Shown one piece after another: positions 1 through 8,128 of a DNA stretch of 64,000 nucleotides. Origin of the DNA: Albibacterium profundi (GTDB lineage Bacteria > Bacteroidota > Bacteroidia > Sphingobacteriales > Sphingobacteriaceae); contig NZ_JBBVGT010000001.1 of NCBI RefSeq assembly GCF_042159835.1, positions 124,001-188,000 of the forward strand, read 5' to 3'. A program made the translations under genes and the position numbers. Positions within the stretch are counted from its first letter, which is position 1. Every line of letters begins with the position of its first letter. The notes beneath the pieces were generated by a model. It worked only from the letters and a program-made list of their open reading frames with translations. It made no database searches and was not told the origin of the DNA.

Positions 1-1
1 T

Positions 2-262
2 GTCATTACATTGCTTAAAACGATCGGATTACCGCTAAGTCATGAATACATGAATTTAACCAGTGCGGATGATCCTATATTTGCTGGTTTACGTGAATTT
101 CAAGAACATTTGGGCGGGCGACTGACCATTATGTTATTAAAGTCGATCGGCACTGGATATGAGGTTCACGAATTGGATGCGCAGTTGATCATGAAGGCTT
201 CACAGATTTTGCGGAATGCACAAGAATCTCCTAATCAACAAAAACAACCCTTATCATGCTAG
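2..262 (+). CDS. eboD: EboD, 3-dehydroquinate-synthase-like protein (3' end only)
   Basis: The reading frame is open to the left edge, so only the last 86 codons are present; a TTG at 11 is just an internal Leu. The motif FQEHLGGRLTIMLL followed by G-x-G-x-E-V-H-E is the C-terminal end of the 3-dehydroquinate-synthase-like EboD of ebo clusters, not of ordinary AroB. The identification leans on the next two genes, which are recognisable eboE and eboF in the usual ebo order. The stop overlaps the eboE start by 7 nt, so the genes are translationally coupled. In cyanobacteria ebo genes are linked to moving secondary-metabolite precursors to the periplasm; their role in Bacteroidota is unknown. 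Confidence 0.72.
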   Translation, partial: VITLLKTIGLPLSHEYMNLTSADDPIFAGLREFQEHLGGRLTIMLLKSIGTGYEVHELDAQLIMKASQILRNAQESPNQQKQPLSC

Positions 263-1476
263 TAGACTCGGCCCATCTAAGCTACTGTACAAATATCCAC
301 GCTGGTGACGGCTGGCAAGAGCATTTCGACGCACTGAAAACCAACTTACCGAAGGTAAAACAGCGGCTGTCACCGGATCGAGCATTCGGTATTGGACTAC
401 GTATTTCAAACAGGGCCAGTCACGAGCTTCAAAGCGAAGAGAATTTCCAAGAGTTTACAAATTGGCTCGATGCCAATGACATGTATATTTTTACTATGAA
501 CGGATTTCCTTATGGGGAGTTCCATCATGAAGAGGTTAAGGAGAATGTGCATAGTCCAGACTGGACAAGTACTGATCGCCTCTTCTATACATTGAGACTC
601 ATCGGCATCTTAGCTAAGTTTCTTCCTGACGGAATGGATGGCGGTATATCTACATCTCCACTTAGTTATCGCAGGTGGTTCAAAACGGAGGAAACGAAGA
701 AAATTGCAACACAGGTGGCAACTAGGAATATTATAGAGGTTGTGGAACAATTATATCGTATTAAACACGTTAGCGATAAGATCTTACATTTAGATATAGA
801 ACCAGAGCCAGACGGCCTATTAGAGACAGGTGACGAATTTTTAAATTGGTACCACGAGTACTTGATCCCTATCGGTCGACAGCATTTCCAGAATAAGTTT
901 AATCTGGATGAGGATAAAGCGGACGAAGTAATCAAAACTCATGTCAGGCTCTGTTATGATGTCTGTCATTTTGCGTTAGGTTATGAAGACCATGAAGAAA
1001 TGATGAGAAAGCTTGAGGCAGAGCAAATATTGATTGGGAAATTTCAGATTAGTGCAGCCTTAAAGGCTAACTTTCCGAAAGAACCTAGAAAGAGAAAATT
1101 GATTACGCAAGCCTTCGCCGAATTTGATGAGCCTACATATTTGCATCAAGTAATCGCTCAGACGGATACAGGCAAAATAAGAAGATATAAAGACTTGCCG
1201 GATGCATTAGCCGATGCCGACCATCCGGATACTCAGGACGCTACCGAATGGCGAGCACATTTCCATGTCCCGGTATTTTTGTCGGAATACGAGCTATTGG
1301 AATCAACACAACAGGATATACTAAAAGTACTGGATCTACATAAAGAAAAGCGTCGGACTGCCCATATTGAGGTAGAAACCTATACGTGGAATGTGTTGCC
1401 CAAAGATCTTAAGCTACCCTTGGAAAATTCGATTATACGCGAGCTAACCTGGGTACGTGATGAACTAACGAAATAA
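256..1476 (+). CDS. eboE: EboE, sugar-phosphate isomerase/epimerase-like TIM-barrel protein
   Basis: A 406-residue protein of the metabolite-traffic EboE family, related to xylose-isomerase-type TIM barrels. The N-terminus reads LSYCTNIHAGDGW, the family's usual start, and likely metal-site segments are LHLDIEPEPDG (about residues 176-186) and CYDVCHFALGYED (about 233-245). There is no signal peptide, so it should be cytoplasmic. The ATG at 256 overlaps the end of eboD and 8 nt separate it from eboF, so the three form one operon. No substrate is established; the isomerase-like reaction is inferred from fold only. Confidence 0.8.
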   Translation: MLVDSAHLSYCTNIHAGDGWQEHFDALKTNLPKVKQRLSPDRAFGIGLRISNRASHELQSEENFQEFTNWLDANDMYIFTMNGFPYGEFHHEEVKENVHSPDWTSTDRLFYTLRLIGILAKFLPDGMDGGISTSPLSYRRWFKTEETKKIATQVATRNIIEVVEQLYRIKHVSDKILHLDIEPEPDGLLETGDEFLNWYHEYLIPIGRQHFQNKFNLDEDKADEVIKTHVRLCYDVCHFALGYEDHEEMMRKLEAEQILIGKFQISAALKANFPKEPRKRKLITQAFAEFDEPTYLHQVIAQTDTGKIRRYKDLPDALADADHPDTQDATEWRAHFHVPVFLSEYELLESTQQDILKVLDLHKEKRRTAHIEVETYTWNVLPKDLKLPLENSIIRELTWVRDELTK

Positions 1477-1484
1477 GAATTACT

Positions 1485-2837
1485 ATGAAAAAGACAGTTG
1501 TCATTGATATTGTGGGTCTTTCCACATCAGTGATAGGTGAACATACCCCCTTCTTAAAAGCATATAGCGAAAAAAAGCATTTGCGTACTATTAAGCCTAT
1601 GTTACCGGCGGTGACTACCTCGGTACAATCTACTTACCTGACGGGCAAGTGGCCATCAGAGCATGGTATTGTTGGAAATGGCTGGTACGATCGTGTGGAC
1701 AATGAACAAAAGTTCTGGAAGCAATCGAACAAACTAGTACAAGCTGAGAACATCTGGGATCGCGCCAAACGCGAGGATCCGACTTTTACGGTATCGCAAA
1801 TGTTTTGGTGGTACAACATGTATAGTACAGCCGATTATACATGTACTCCGCGACCGAATTATTTAGCTGACGGTCGTAAAATACCAGACTGCTATGCTAA
1901 ACCTGCCTCGTTGCGAGATGAACTACAGGACACATTGGGACAATTTCCTCTGTTTAAATTCTGGGGAGCGGGTGCCAATATTGAGTCGACGCAATGGATA
2001 GCTGACGCATCGAAAATAACCGATGACAAATACGACCCTACCCTAACGCTGATTTACTTGCCTCATCTGGACTATTGTCAGCAGAAGTTTGGACCCGATG
2101 TTAACAAAATAGCGAAAGAACTAAAAGAGATTGACACCGTTATTAAAGATCTGGTAGAGTTTTACGAAAGAAAAAACGCGAACATCATTTTACTCTCGGA
2201 ATATGGTATCGCTCCAACTAATCATCCTATTCATCTCAACAGGACATTCCGGCGCGAAGGTCTTCTTGAAATCAGAATGGAAAGGGGCTTGGAATTGATG
2301 GACATGGGCGAATCAAAAGCTTTTGTAATAGCAGATCACCAAATAGCCCACGTGTATATCAACGACGATTCGGTACGAGAAAAAGTGAAAGGAATCTTAG
2401 AAAGCACGCCGGGTGTCAGTCTGATACTTGACAAGGAAGGCCAGGCTGCACATCATATAGATCATGAACGTTCGGGCGACTTCGTTATCATGTCCGACCA
2501 GGATCATTGGTTTACATACTACTTCTGGCTTGATGATGCTCTAGCACCCGACTATGCCCGTTGTGTCGATATTCATAAGAAACCAGGGTACGATCCGGTG
2601 GAAGTATTTATGACATCGAAACTGCGTGCTGCGTATAAGCTATTACGTAAGAAGCTGGGCTTCCGTTATGTTTTAGATATCGTTCCCTTAGATGCTACGC
2701 TGATCAAGGGTTCGCATGGAAGTACTGAGACGGAGGAGAAGTATCATCCGATTCTGATTACCAGCGAAGCTCAAAGCGATGATGAAATCAAAGCGGTCGA
2801 CATTTATACGATTATCTGGAATGAATTACATCGTTAG
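1485..2837 (+). CDS. eboF: EboF, alkaline phosphatase/nucleotide pyrophosphatase superfamily protein
   Basis: A 450-residue protein of the type I phosphodiesterase/nucleotide pyrophosphatase superfamily. Visible active-site elements are D8 in VVIDIVG, the Thr nucleophile region PAVTTSVQ (T44/T45), HGIVGN (60-65), the LPHLDY segment, and the late His in GSHGSTETEEKYHP. The usual S-D-H-G metal motif is S-E-Y-G here, as in other members of this subfamily. No signal peptide is visible. It is the last gene of the ebo operon, followed by a 56-nt gap before a stress protein. The chemistry in the ebo context is unknown; phosphoester or phosphonate hydrolysis is a family-level guess. Confidence 0.75.
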   Translation: MKKTVVIDIVGLSTSVIGEHTPFLKAYSEKKHLRTIKPMLPAVTTSVQSTYLTGKWPSEHGIVGNGWYDRVDNEQKFWKQSNKLVQAENIWDRAKREDPTFTVSQMFWWYNMYSTADYTCTPRPNYLADGRKIPDCYAKPASLRDELQDTLGQFPLFKFWGAGANIESTQWIADASKITDDKYDPTLTLIYLPHLDYCQQKFGPDVNKIAKELKEIDTVIKDLVEFYERKNANIILLSEYGIAPTNHPIHLNRTFRREGLLEIRMERGLELMDMGESKAFVIADHQIAHVYINDDSVREKVKGILESTPGVSLILDKEGQAAHHIDHERSGDFVIMSDQDHWFTYYFWLDDALAPDYARCVDIHKKPGYDPVEVFMTSKLRAAYKLLRKKLGFRYVLDIVPLDATLIKGSHGSTETEEKYHPILITSEAQSDDEIKAVDIYTIIWNELHR

Positions 2838-2893
2838 AATGTATAAAAAACAGTATCTTTAATTAATATCTTTACAATAAAAATTGACTTTGC

Positions 2894-3742
2894 ATGGAAA
2901 AGATTTTAGTTCCTACCGATTTTTCTAATAACTCCAAGTCGGGCCTCCGTTTTGCAATACGCTTGGCTGCCCGGAATAAGTCACCTTTGGTATTTGTTCA
3001 TACAACGGTGATCGAAAGACCGATAAAAGAAATTAAAGAAGCTGATTATGAGGCGCATAAACAGAAGGAAATCAAAAAACTACGTGACAAGCTTCAACGC
3101 TTTGTCGCTGCTGTATATCGTAGTTTAAAACAAGATGAAGGTGAGTATACCTGCGAAATTGCGGAAGGTATAAAAGCGGACATCAGCTTAATTGACTATT
3201 GCAAGAAGCATCAAGACGTTGGCTTTATAGTCATTAGCACCCGCGGTGCCAGCTTTTTGAACAAAGTTTTAGGAACGAATACAGGGAATTTAATTACCAA
3301 ATCACCTGTTCCCGTTATAGCCGTCCCAAAAGACTACCGTTCGAAACCACTGAGAAATATATTGTACTCAACCGATCTAGAAAACCTTGAAAAGGAATTT
3401 GATACGGTTCTGAAATTTGCAAAACCTAGAGGCCTCTCAGTTGAGGTACTACATTTTTCTACACCTTCTACCCTCGAAAATGAAGGTGAACTGGAGAAGC
3501 TTGATGTTAAAGCAGGCTACCCGGTGAAAGTTCGGAAGAAAAAGGCAGATATTAATAACTCGATGATCAAGAACCTGCAAGAACAGATTGAAAAAACAAA
3601 ACCATCGATGGTAGCGCTGTTCACCAATCAGGAACGTACTTTTTTTGAAAAGCTTTTCTTGTCGAGCATGGCTGAAGCTCTTTCGTTTAAAAGTCAGGTA
3701 CCTTTACTCGTTTTCAATAAACAGGTAAATTTTAAAAGCTAA
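2894..3742 (+). CDS. Two-domain universal stress protein
   Basis: A 282-residue protein with two UspA-type domains: the first begins at the N-terminus (KILVPTDFSNNS) and the second around residue 152 (RNILYSTDLEN). The first domain carries the nucleotide-loop pattern G-2x-G-9x-G (STRGASFLNKVLGTNTGN); the second is degenerate. Bacteroidota commonly carry tandem-domain Usp proteins induced by stress, and a second paralogue lies at 44122-44967. It is probably a separate transcription unit from ebo. Its stop overlaps the stop of the convergent CBM9-like gene by 4 nt. Confidence 0.85.
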   Translation: MEKILVPTDFSNNSKSGLRFAIRLAARNKSPLVFVHTTVIERPIKEIKEADYEAHKQKEIKKLRDKLQRFVAAVYRSLKQDEGEYTCEIAEGIKADISLIDYCKKHQDVGFIVISTRGASFLNKVLGTNTGNLITKSPVPVIAVPKDYRSKPLRNILYSTDLENLEKEFDTVLKFAKPRGLSVEVLHFSTPSTLENEGELEKLDVKAGYPVKVRKKKADINNSMIKNLQEQIEKTKPSMVALFTNQERTFFEKLFLSSMAEALSFKSQVPLLVFNKQVNFKS

Positions 3743-4368
3743 AAAATCAACGTACCGAAAAATTCAGGCAGATGGAAATTAGGTTCATCTGCTTGAATTG
3801 GCGACCAAGATACATAATGGGGTTCAGGAAGCTCATCTCCACATTTATAGAAATTGGCTGTATACGAGTTACCTTTCAGCGTCGATATTTTTTCTTCTTC
3901 AAATAGCGCTAAAGGAATGTATAACATCAGATTCCATTTGACATCTTGCCCCGCATCTTTTGAAATATGTGAATACGTTTTGATCTGGCTGATACGCTCC
4001 GCAGTTAGTCGTTTCCGGCTGTCCTTATCCTTGGTTCCATAGCCTACCAATGCGACTCCAATTGCATTAAATTCAAGGTTATAATAATATTGATCACGAA
4101 AAGATATAAAGAACTCAACACAGCTATCTTCGTACACAGGTTCATTACTAGCAAAATTATTTACTCGCAATGCTTTCTCTTCAACATCAAAACGAATAAA
4201 TAGTGCGCTTGCACTTTGAGCTATTTTAAATGTAACGTTCGGTCGGTATGGAAACCCCTTCCAAGAGACGCAATCTATTTTATTTTCCGGCAGGACTTCG
4301 GCTAGTTTAAGCAACTGATTTTTATCGGCAACTAATTCTTCAATAAAACGTACGTTAAGGGCTTTCAT
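3739..4368 (-). CDS. Carbohydrate-binding family 9-like protein
   Basis: A 209-residue protein resembling the CBM9-like beta-sandwich: the core reads VYEDSCVEFFISF, then YYNLEFNAIG, and near the end the Trp-containing stretch YVSWSPIQADEPNFHLPEFF. It has no signal peptide or lipobox, which is unusual for a glycan-binding module and suggests either a cytoplasmic role or another ligand. It follows the NahK-like kinase gene by 6 nt on the same strand, so the two are cotranscribed. A role in amino-sugar handling is inferred from that neighbour only. Confidence 0.62.
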   Translation of the reverse strand: MKALNVRFIEELVADKNQLLKLAEVLPENKIDCVSWKGFPYRPNVTFKIAQSASALFIRFDVEEKALRVNNFASNEPVYEDSCVEFFISFRDQYYYNLEFNAIGVALVGYGTKDKDSRKRLTAERISQIKTYSHISKDAGQDVKWNLMLYIPLALFEEEKISTLKGNSYTANFYKCGDELPEPHYVSWSPIQADEPNFHLPEFFGTLIF

Positions 4369-4374
4369 GAACTT

Positions 4375-5493
4375 CTATTTTTGTTTCGATACTAAATTGT
4401 ATTTCGCAGCTTCAGATTGAATAATTTCACCAAGTATATGTTGTTGCGATTCAACTTCAAAAGCTAGCTTTAGCTGTGCACGTGTTCGTTGTAAATTATG
4501 CTCGGGATGTTGAGTTTTATAATAGATATCTCCTTCAAGATAATCTGTCAGAAAGCGAACCGACTGCATGTATGGAAAAAGAAGAGCTCCTTGCAATAAA
4601 GAGTCCACTTCATAATCGGTTAAAAATTGGTGAGCTGTTTCCAAATAACCTTTGGTATAAGCCTTGAACAAAGGAATGTTTAATTGAATTTTTGAAAGGT
4701 CAGCTTCATCCTCAGCTGCTCTGTTGATTATGGTTCGAATAGCATCACCGAAATCGTAAGCAACGTAACCAGGCATAACCGTATCCAGATCAATGACACA
4801 TTGAGCTTTATCATTTTGATCGAGCAGCACATTATTGAATTTTGTGTCATTGTGCGTGATCCGTAAAGGCAGTTCACCACGGGCAGCCATCTGTAAAATG
4901 GTATTCATCTTCGTTTCCCGATCAATGATATATTCAATTTCGTCCTTAACATCTTTCTTTCGGTTAACAGCATCCTTTTCCAAGGCTTTATGAAAGTTGT
5001 TAAGACGGAACTCAATATTACAGAAATCCGGAATGGTGTAATCGATCTCAGTCGGGTCCAGATCAGCCAACAGTGCTTGAAAATTACCAAAAGCTCGTCC
5101 CCCTTCTTCGGCTTGGCTTTCGGTTTCTAAAATATCATAACTACGTGTATTGTTGATTAAAATCATCAAACGCCAATAATTATCAGCATCGTCCACATAG
5201 TAAAGTTTGTTATCTTTTGTCGGGATAATTGTCAGGACCTTTTGACTGGTATCAGTGTCATGCATCTTGCTTTGCAAATGCTCAGTAACCTTTTTAATGT
5301 TATTCATTAAAACATCAACGTCCTTAAAAACATAGTTATTAATACGTTGCAACAGGTACGCAGGACCATCTGCCTGATCTGTCCTTATTTGATAGGTATC
5401 ATTGATATGTCCCGATCCGAATTCCTTAATTGAAATGGGGGTGCCTTGTATATTAAAGTATTCTGCAATTTTTAAATTAGAGTTGATCCCCAT
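4375..5493 (-). CDS. N-acetylhexosamine 1-kinase-like phosphotransferase (NahK family)
   Basis: A 372-residue aminoglycoside-phosphotransferase-fold kinase. It resembles bifidobacterial NahK at several points: GSGHINDTYQI near residue 26, YLLQRIN, the catalytic HNDTKFNNVLLD, the metal-binding CVIDLDTVMPG, and YLEGDIYYKTQHPEHNLQR near the end. NahK phosphorylates GlcNAc or GalNAc at C1 using ATP; that exact activity here is inferred by similarity. The gene heads an operon with the CBM9-like gene and is divergent from a GH109-type gene, with two palindromic operators between them. This context favours GalNAc/GlcNAc salvage. A homoserine-kinase-like or choline-kinase-like activity is less likely. 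Confidence 0.75.
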   Translation of the reverse strand: MGINSNLKIAEYFNIQGTPISIKEFGSGHINDTYQIRTDQADGPAYLLQRINNYVFKDVDVLMNNIKKVTEHLQSKMHDTDTSQKVLTIIPTKDNKLYYVDDADNYWRLMILINNTRSYDILETESQAEEGGRAFGNFQALLADLDPTEIDYTIPDFCNIEFRLNNFHKALEKDAVNRKKDVKDEIEYIIDRETKMNTILQMAARGELPLRITHNDTKFNNVLLDQNDKAQCVIDLDTVMPGYVAYDFGDAIRTIINRAAEDEADLSKIQLNIPLFKAYTKGYLETAHQFLTDYEVDSLLQGALLFPYMQSVRFLTDYLEGDIYYKTQHPEHNLQRTRAQLKLAFEVESQQHILGEIIQSEAAKYNLVSKQK

Positions 5494-5597
5494 TATAGTC
5501 TTAGCGCTTTTATCTTATTCATATGTTTTTTTGATATCCTTAAAAAAACGACACTGCAATATCCGATTTTGTATTATATTTTCATAGTTTTTAAAAG

Positions 5598-5642
5598 ACG
5601 CAATCGATTGACCGTTTTATTTTATTTCACGCAATCGATTGA
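5598..5642. promoter_or_regulatory. Tandem LacI-type operators between nahK-like and GH109-type genes
   Basis: The 14-mer ACGCAATCGATTGA occurs twice, at 5598-5611 and 5629-5642. Each copy holds the perfect 10-bp palindrome CAATCGATTG (5601-5610 and 5632-5641). The centres are 31 bp apart, about three helical turns, so two dimers would bind the same DNA face. The sites sit between divergent start codons (5493 on the minus strand and 5703 on the plus strand). The LacI-family gene at 7078-8091 is the obvious candidate ligand-responsive regulator; binding is inferred. Confidence 0.65.
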
Positions 5643-5702
5643 GTTTGTAACGATCTGTTTCAATTATTAGGATTGTATTCGTCGGGATTGTATTTTTATC
5701 TT

Positions 5703-7055
5703 ATGGATAGAAAAACATTTATCAAAACAGGAGGTATTGCTGCGGCAGGTTCGACAATACTTCGTCCACAAAACATCTTTGCTAAAACAAAAAAAGATGT
5801 CATTCGATTAGGATTTATCGGTGTCGGAATGCGAGGTAGGAATCACGTTGCCATAGCGTTAAACCGTGATGATGTAAATGTCGTTTCTATATGCGACACC
5901 CAAGAGGATTCATTGGCCAGATGTCGGAAGCAATTTAAGGAAAAGAATAAAAAAGCGCCGAAGGAATATACCGGAGGACTCGACGCTTATAAGCGTATGT
6001 TGGAATCGGAAAAACTTGATGCCGTAATTATCTCAACCCCGTGGCAGTTTCACCACGAACAAGCGATCGACTCGATGAAGGCAGGGATCTATGTAGGCTG
6101 TGAAGTAATAGCCGGATTAACATTAGACGAACATTGGGATATCGTAAAGACATCGGAACAAACCGGTGTACCATACATGTGTTTAGAAAATGTAGCCTAC
6201 AGAAGAGATGTTATGGCGATACTGAACATGGTGCGTCAGGGTTTGTTTGGTGAGATTATTCATCTGGAAGGTGGTTATCAGCATGACCTGCGAGAAGTTC
6301 TGTTTAACAATGGAAAGCAACCTTATGGTGGCGGTGTAGAATTTGGAGATAAAGGCTATAGTGAAGCACAATGGAGAACGCAATTTAATATTGATCTGGA
6401 CGGCGACCTCTACCCGACGCATGGATTGGGTCCGGCTATGCACTTTGCAAATATCAACCATGGAAATCGTATTACCAAAGTGGTATCCTTTTCAAGTAAA
6501 GCACGCGGCCTTTCTGATTATATCGAAAAAACCTCACCTGGCCATCCAAACGCTAATATCGATTTTAAAAACGGAGATGTTACTACCTCATTGATGACTT
6601 GCGCGAATGGGGAAACGATCGAAATTAAACATGATGTGCATTTGCCAAGACCTTATTCCATCGGCCTACGCGTACAAGGAACGGATGGTATATGGATGGA
6701 TTTAAATAAAGGCATATACATTGAAGGAAAGGCTGCTAAAAGTCACGCCTGGGATAATGCTGATGAGTGGATTAAGAAGTATGATCACCCTTTATGGGCA
6801 AAATATGAACATTTGGCAACGGGCTCGGGACACGGGGGAATGGACTGGTTTGTCGATAACGCATTCTTTGAATCTGTTAAACAACAACGTCAAACTCCAA
6901 TAGACGTTTACGATTCAGTAACGATGAGCGCTTTATTCCCATTGTCTATTCAGTCTGTCAAAGAAGGCAATAAAACTTTAGACTTTCCTGATTTCACAAA
7001 TGGAAAATGGAAAACAAGTAAACCTGTCTTTGCATTAGACGATAGTGGATTTTAG
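5703..7055 (+). CDS. Glycosyl hydrolase family 109-type protein (Gfo/Idh/MocA fold), probable alpha-N-acetylgalactosaminidase
   Basis: The ATG at 5703 gives a 450-residue protein; an upstream in-frame ATG at 5673 would add 10 residues before an obvious export signal and is less likely. The N-terminus (DRKTFIKTGG, then AAAGST) looks like a Tat-type signal with an RK pair instead of RR. The NAD-binding loop GFIGVGMRG is at 37-45, followed by NHVAIALNRDDV, and the GH109 hallmark YPTHGLGP is at 237-244. GH109 enzymes use bound NAD to cleave alpha-GalNAc. Other Gfo/Idh/MocA oxidoreductases are the alternative, but the hallmark and the divergent NahK-like kinase favour GH109. It is convergent with the LacI gene. 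Confidence 0.78.
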   Translation: MDRKTFIKTGGIAAAGSTILRPQNIFAKTKKDVIRLGFIGVGMRGRNHVAIALNRDDVNVVSICDTQEDSLARCRKQFKEKNKKAPKEYTGGLDAYKRMLESEKLDAVIISTPWQFHHEQAIDSMKAGIYVGCEVIAGLTLDEHWDIVKTSEQTGVPYMCLENVAYRRDVMAILNMVRQGLFGEIIHLEGGYQHDLREVLFNNGKQPYGGGVEFGDKGYSEAQWRTQFNIDLDGDLYPTHGLGPAMHFANINHGNRITKVVSFSSKARGLSDYIEKTSPGHPNANIDFKNGDVTTSLMTCANGETIEIKHDVHLPRPYSIGLRVQGTDGIWMDLNKGIYIEGKAAKSHAWDNADEWIKKYDHPLWAKYEHLATGSGHGGMDWFVDNAFFESVKQQRQTPIDVYDSVTMSALFPLSIQSVKEGNKTLDFPDFTNGKWKTSKPVFALDDSGF

Positions 7056-7067
7056 TTGATCTTAAAA

Positions 7068-7117
7068 AAGTTATCCTTTACAGTGTATCGAGATGAATGA
7101 GCTGTGAAGGATAACTT
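7068..7117. terminator. Bidirectional terminator between GH109-type and LacI-type genes
   Basis: A 16-bp stem (7068-7083 with 7102-7117, one G-U pair) and an 18-nt loop. It begins 12 nt after the GH109 stop and contains the LacI stop codon (7078-7080). On the minus strand the stem is followed by CTTTTTTAAG. Confidence 0.75.
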
Positions 7118-8091
7118 ATTAACTTTTCGCCACTCGTTTCACGCTCATTAATCAGATCAAAAAGTATATCGGCCGCCTTCTGAGCTTGTCTACCCGCAAA
7201 CTGTTCAATGGAGGCCATTGGCTTGTTTTCAATATGGTTCCATATTGGGAAGTTAGAAAAACTAATAAAAGATACATCTTGATTGATACTTAAACCCTTC
7301 TCTTTGGCAACTTTCATCGTATCGAGCGCTACATAATCGCTGAAGCAAATAACCGCAGACGGCCGTTCCGGCAATGCGATGAGCTCAGCCATAACTCTTT
7401 TGTTATCCTCTTCACTCAAGTCGCTCACAAAAATATAATCTTCGTTCACCGGAATATCATTCTTTTCTAAACCTTGTTTATACCCTTCAAGGCGCTCCCT
7501 ACTTGCTAATAGAGTTTGTGGACCGTTGATAAGCGCTATCCGGTTATGTCCACATGATACAAAGGTATCAATCGCTTCCATCATGCCCGGTTTCAAGTCG
7601 GATACAATTCTGATTACATCTTCCCGGTCAGGTACACAGTCAAAGAAGACAATGGGAATATTCGACTTTCGAAGCGAGTCGATAAAATCAAAGTTCGATG
7701 TGTTTTTTGCCACCGATAAAATAATGCCATCAACTCGGTGTTTTCTAAGTGTTTCTAAAATTCGAGATTGTCTATTTTCATCGTCTAACGATTGTCCCAA
7801 AATAACCGTATAATCTTCTTCTGTAGCTTTATTTTCAATGGCACTGATAGCCGTGCTGAAGAAAGATTCCGATAAATTTGGTAATACTACGCCAATGGTA
7901 AAGGTTTTTTGTTGTTTAAAAAAGATCGCTCGATTATTGGGTTCATAATTAAGCTCCTCAGCTAGCTTCTTCACCCGCATTGTAGTAACCAGTCCGATAC
8001 TTGGGTGATCCTTAAGTGCCCTCGAAACAGTTGAAGTAGACAGTTTTAGTCGTTTAGCTATTTCTTTTAGAGTAGGTGGCGCGTTCTTCAT
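7078..8091 (-). CDS. LacI-family transcriptional regulator (amino-sugar island)
   Basis: A 337-residue LacI/GalR regulator. The N-terminal helix-turn-helix reads TLKEIAKRLKLSTSTVSRAL (6-25), with the hinge region containing LAEELNYEPN, and the effector domain starts near residue 64 (FTIGVVLPNLSESFF). It lies convergent to the GH109-type gene and 37 nt downstream of the S41 peptidase gene on the same strand, so it may share a transcript with it. The twin CAATCGATTG sites near 5.6 kb are its most plausible operators. The effector is not known; an amino sugar is inferred from the neighbours. Confidence 0.85.
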   Translation of the reverse strand: MKNAPPTLKEIAKRLKLSTSTVSRALKDHPSIGLVTTMRVKKLAEELNYEPNNRAIFFKQQKTFTIGVVLPNLSESFFSTAISAIENKATEEDYTVILGQSLDDENRQSRILETLRKHRVDGIILSVAKNTSNFDFIDSLRKSNIPIVFFDCVPDREDVIRIVSDLKPGMMEAIDTFVSCGHNRIALINGPQTLLASRERLEGYKQGLEKNDIPVNEDYIFVSDLSEEDNKRVMAELIALPERPSAVICFSDYVALDTMKVAKEKGLSINQDVSFISFSNFPIWNHIENKPMASIEQFAGRQAQKAADILFDLINERETSGEKLISYPSQLIHLDTL

Positions 8092-8128
8092 AGTTTGTTG
8101 TTGGAGTACCTAATTTACTAAAAAAAAC

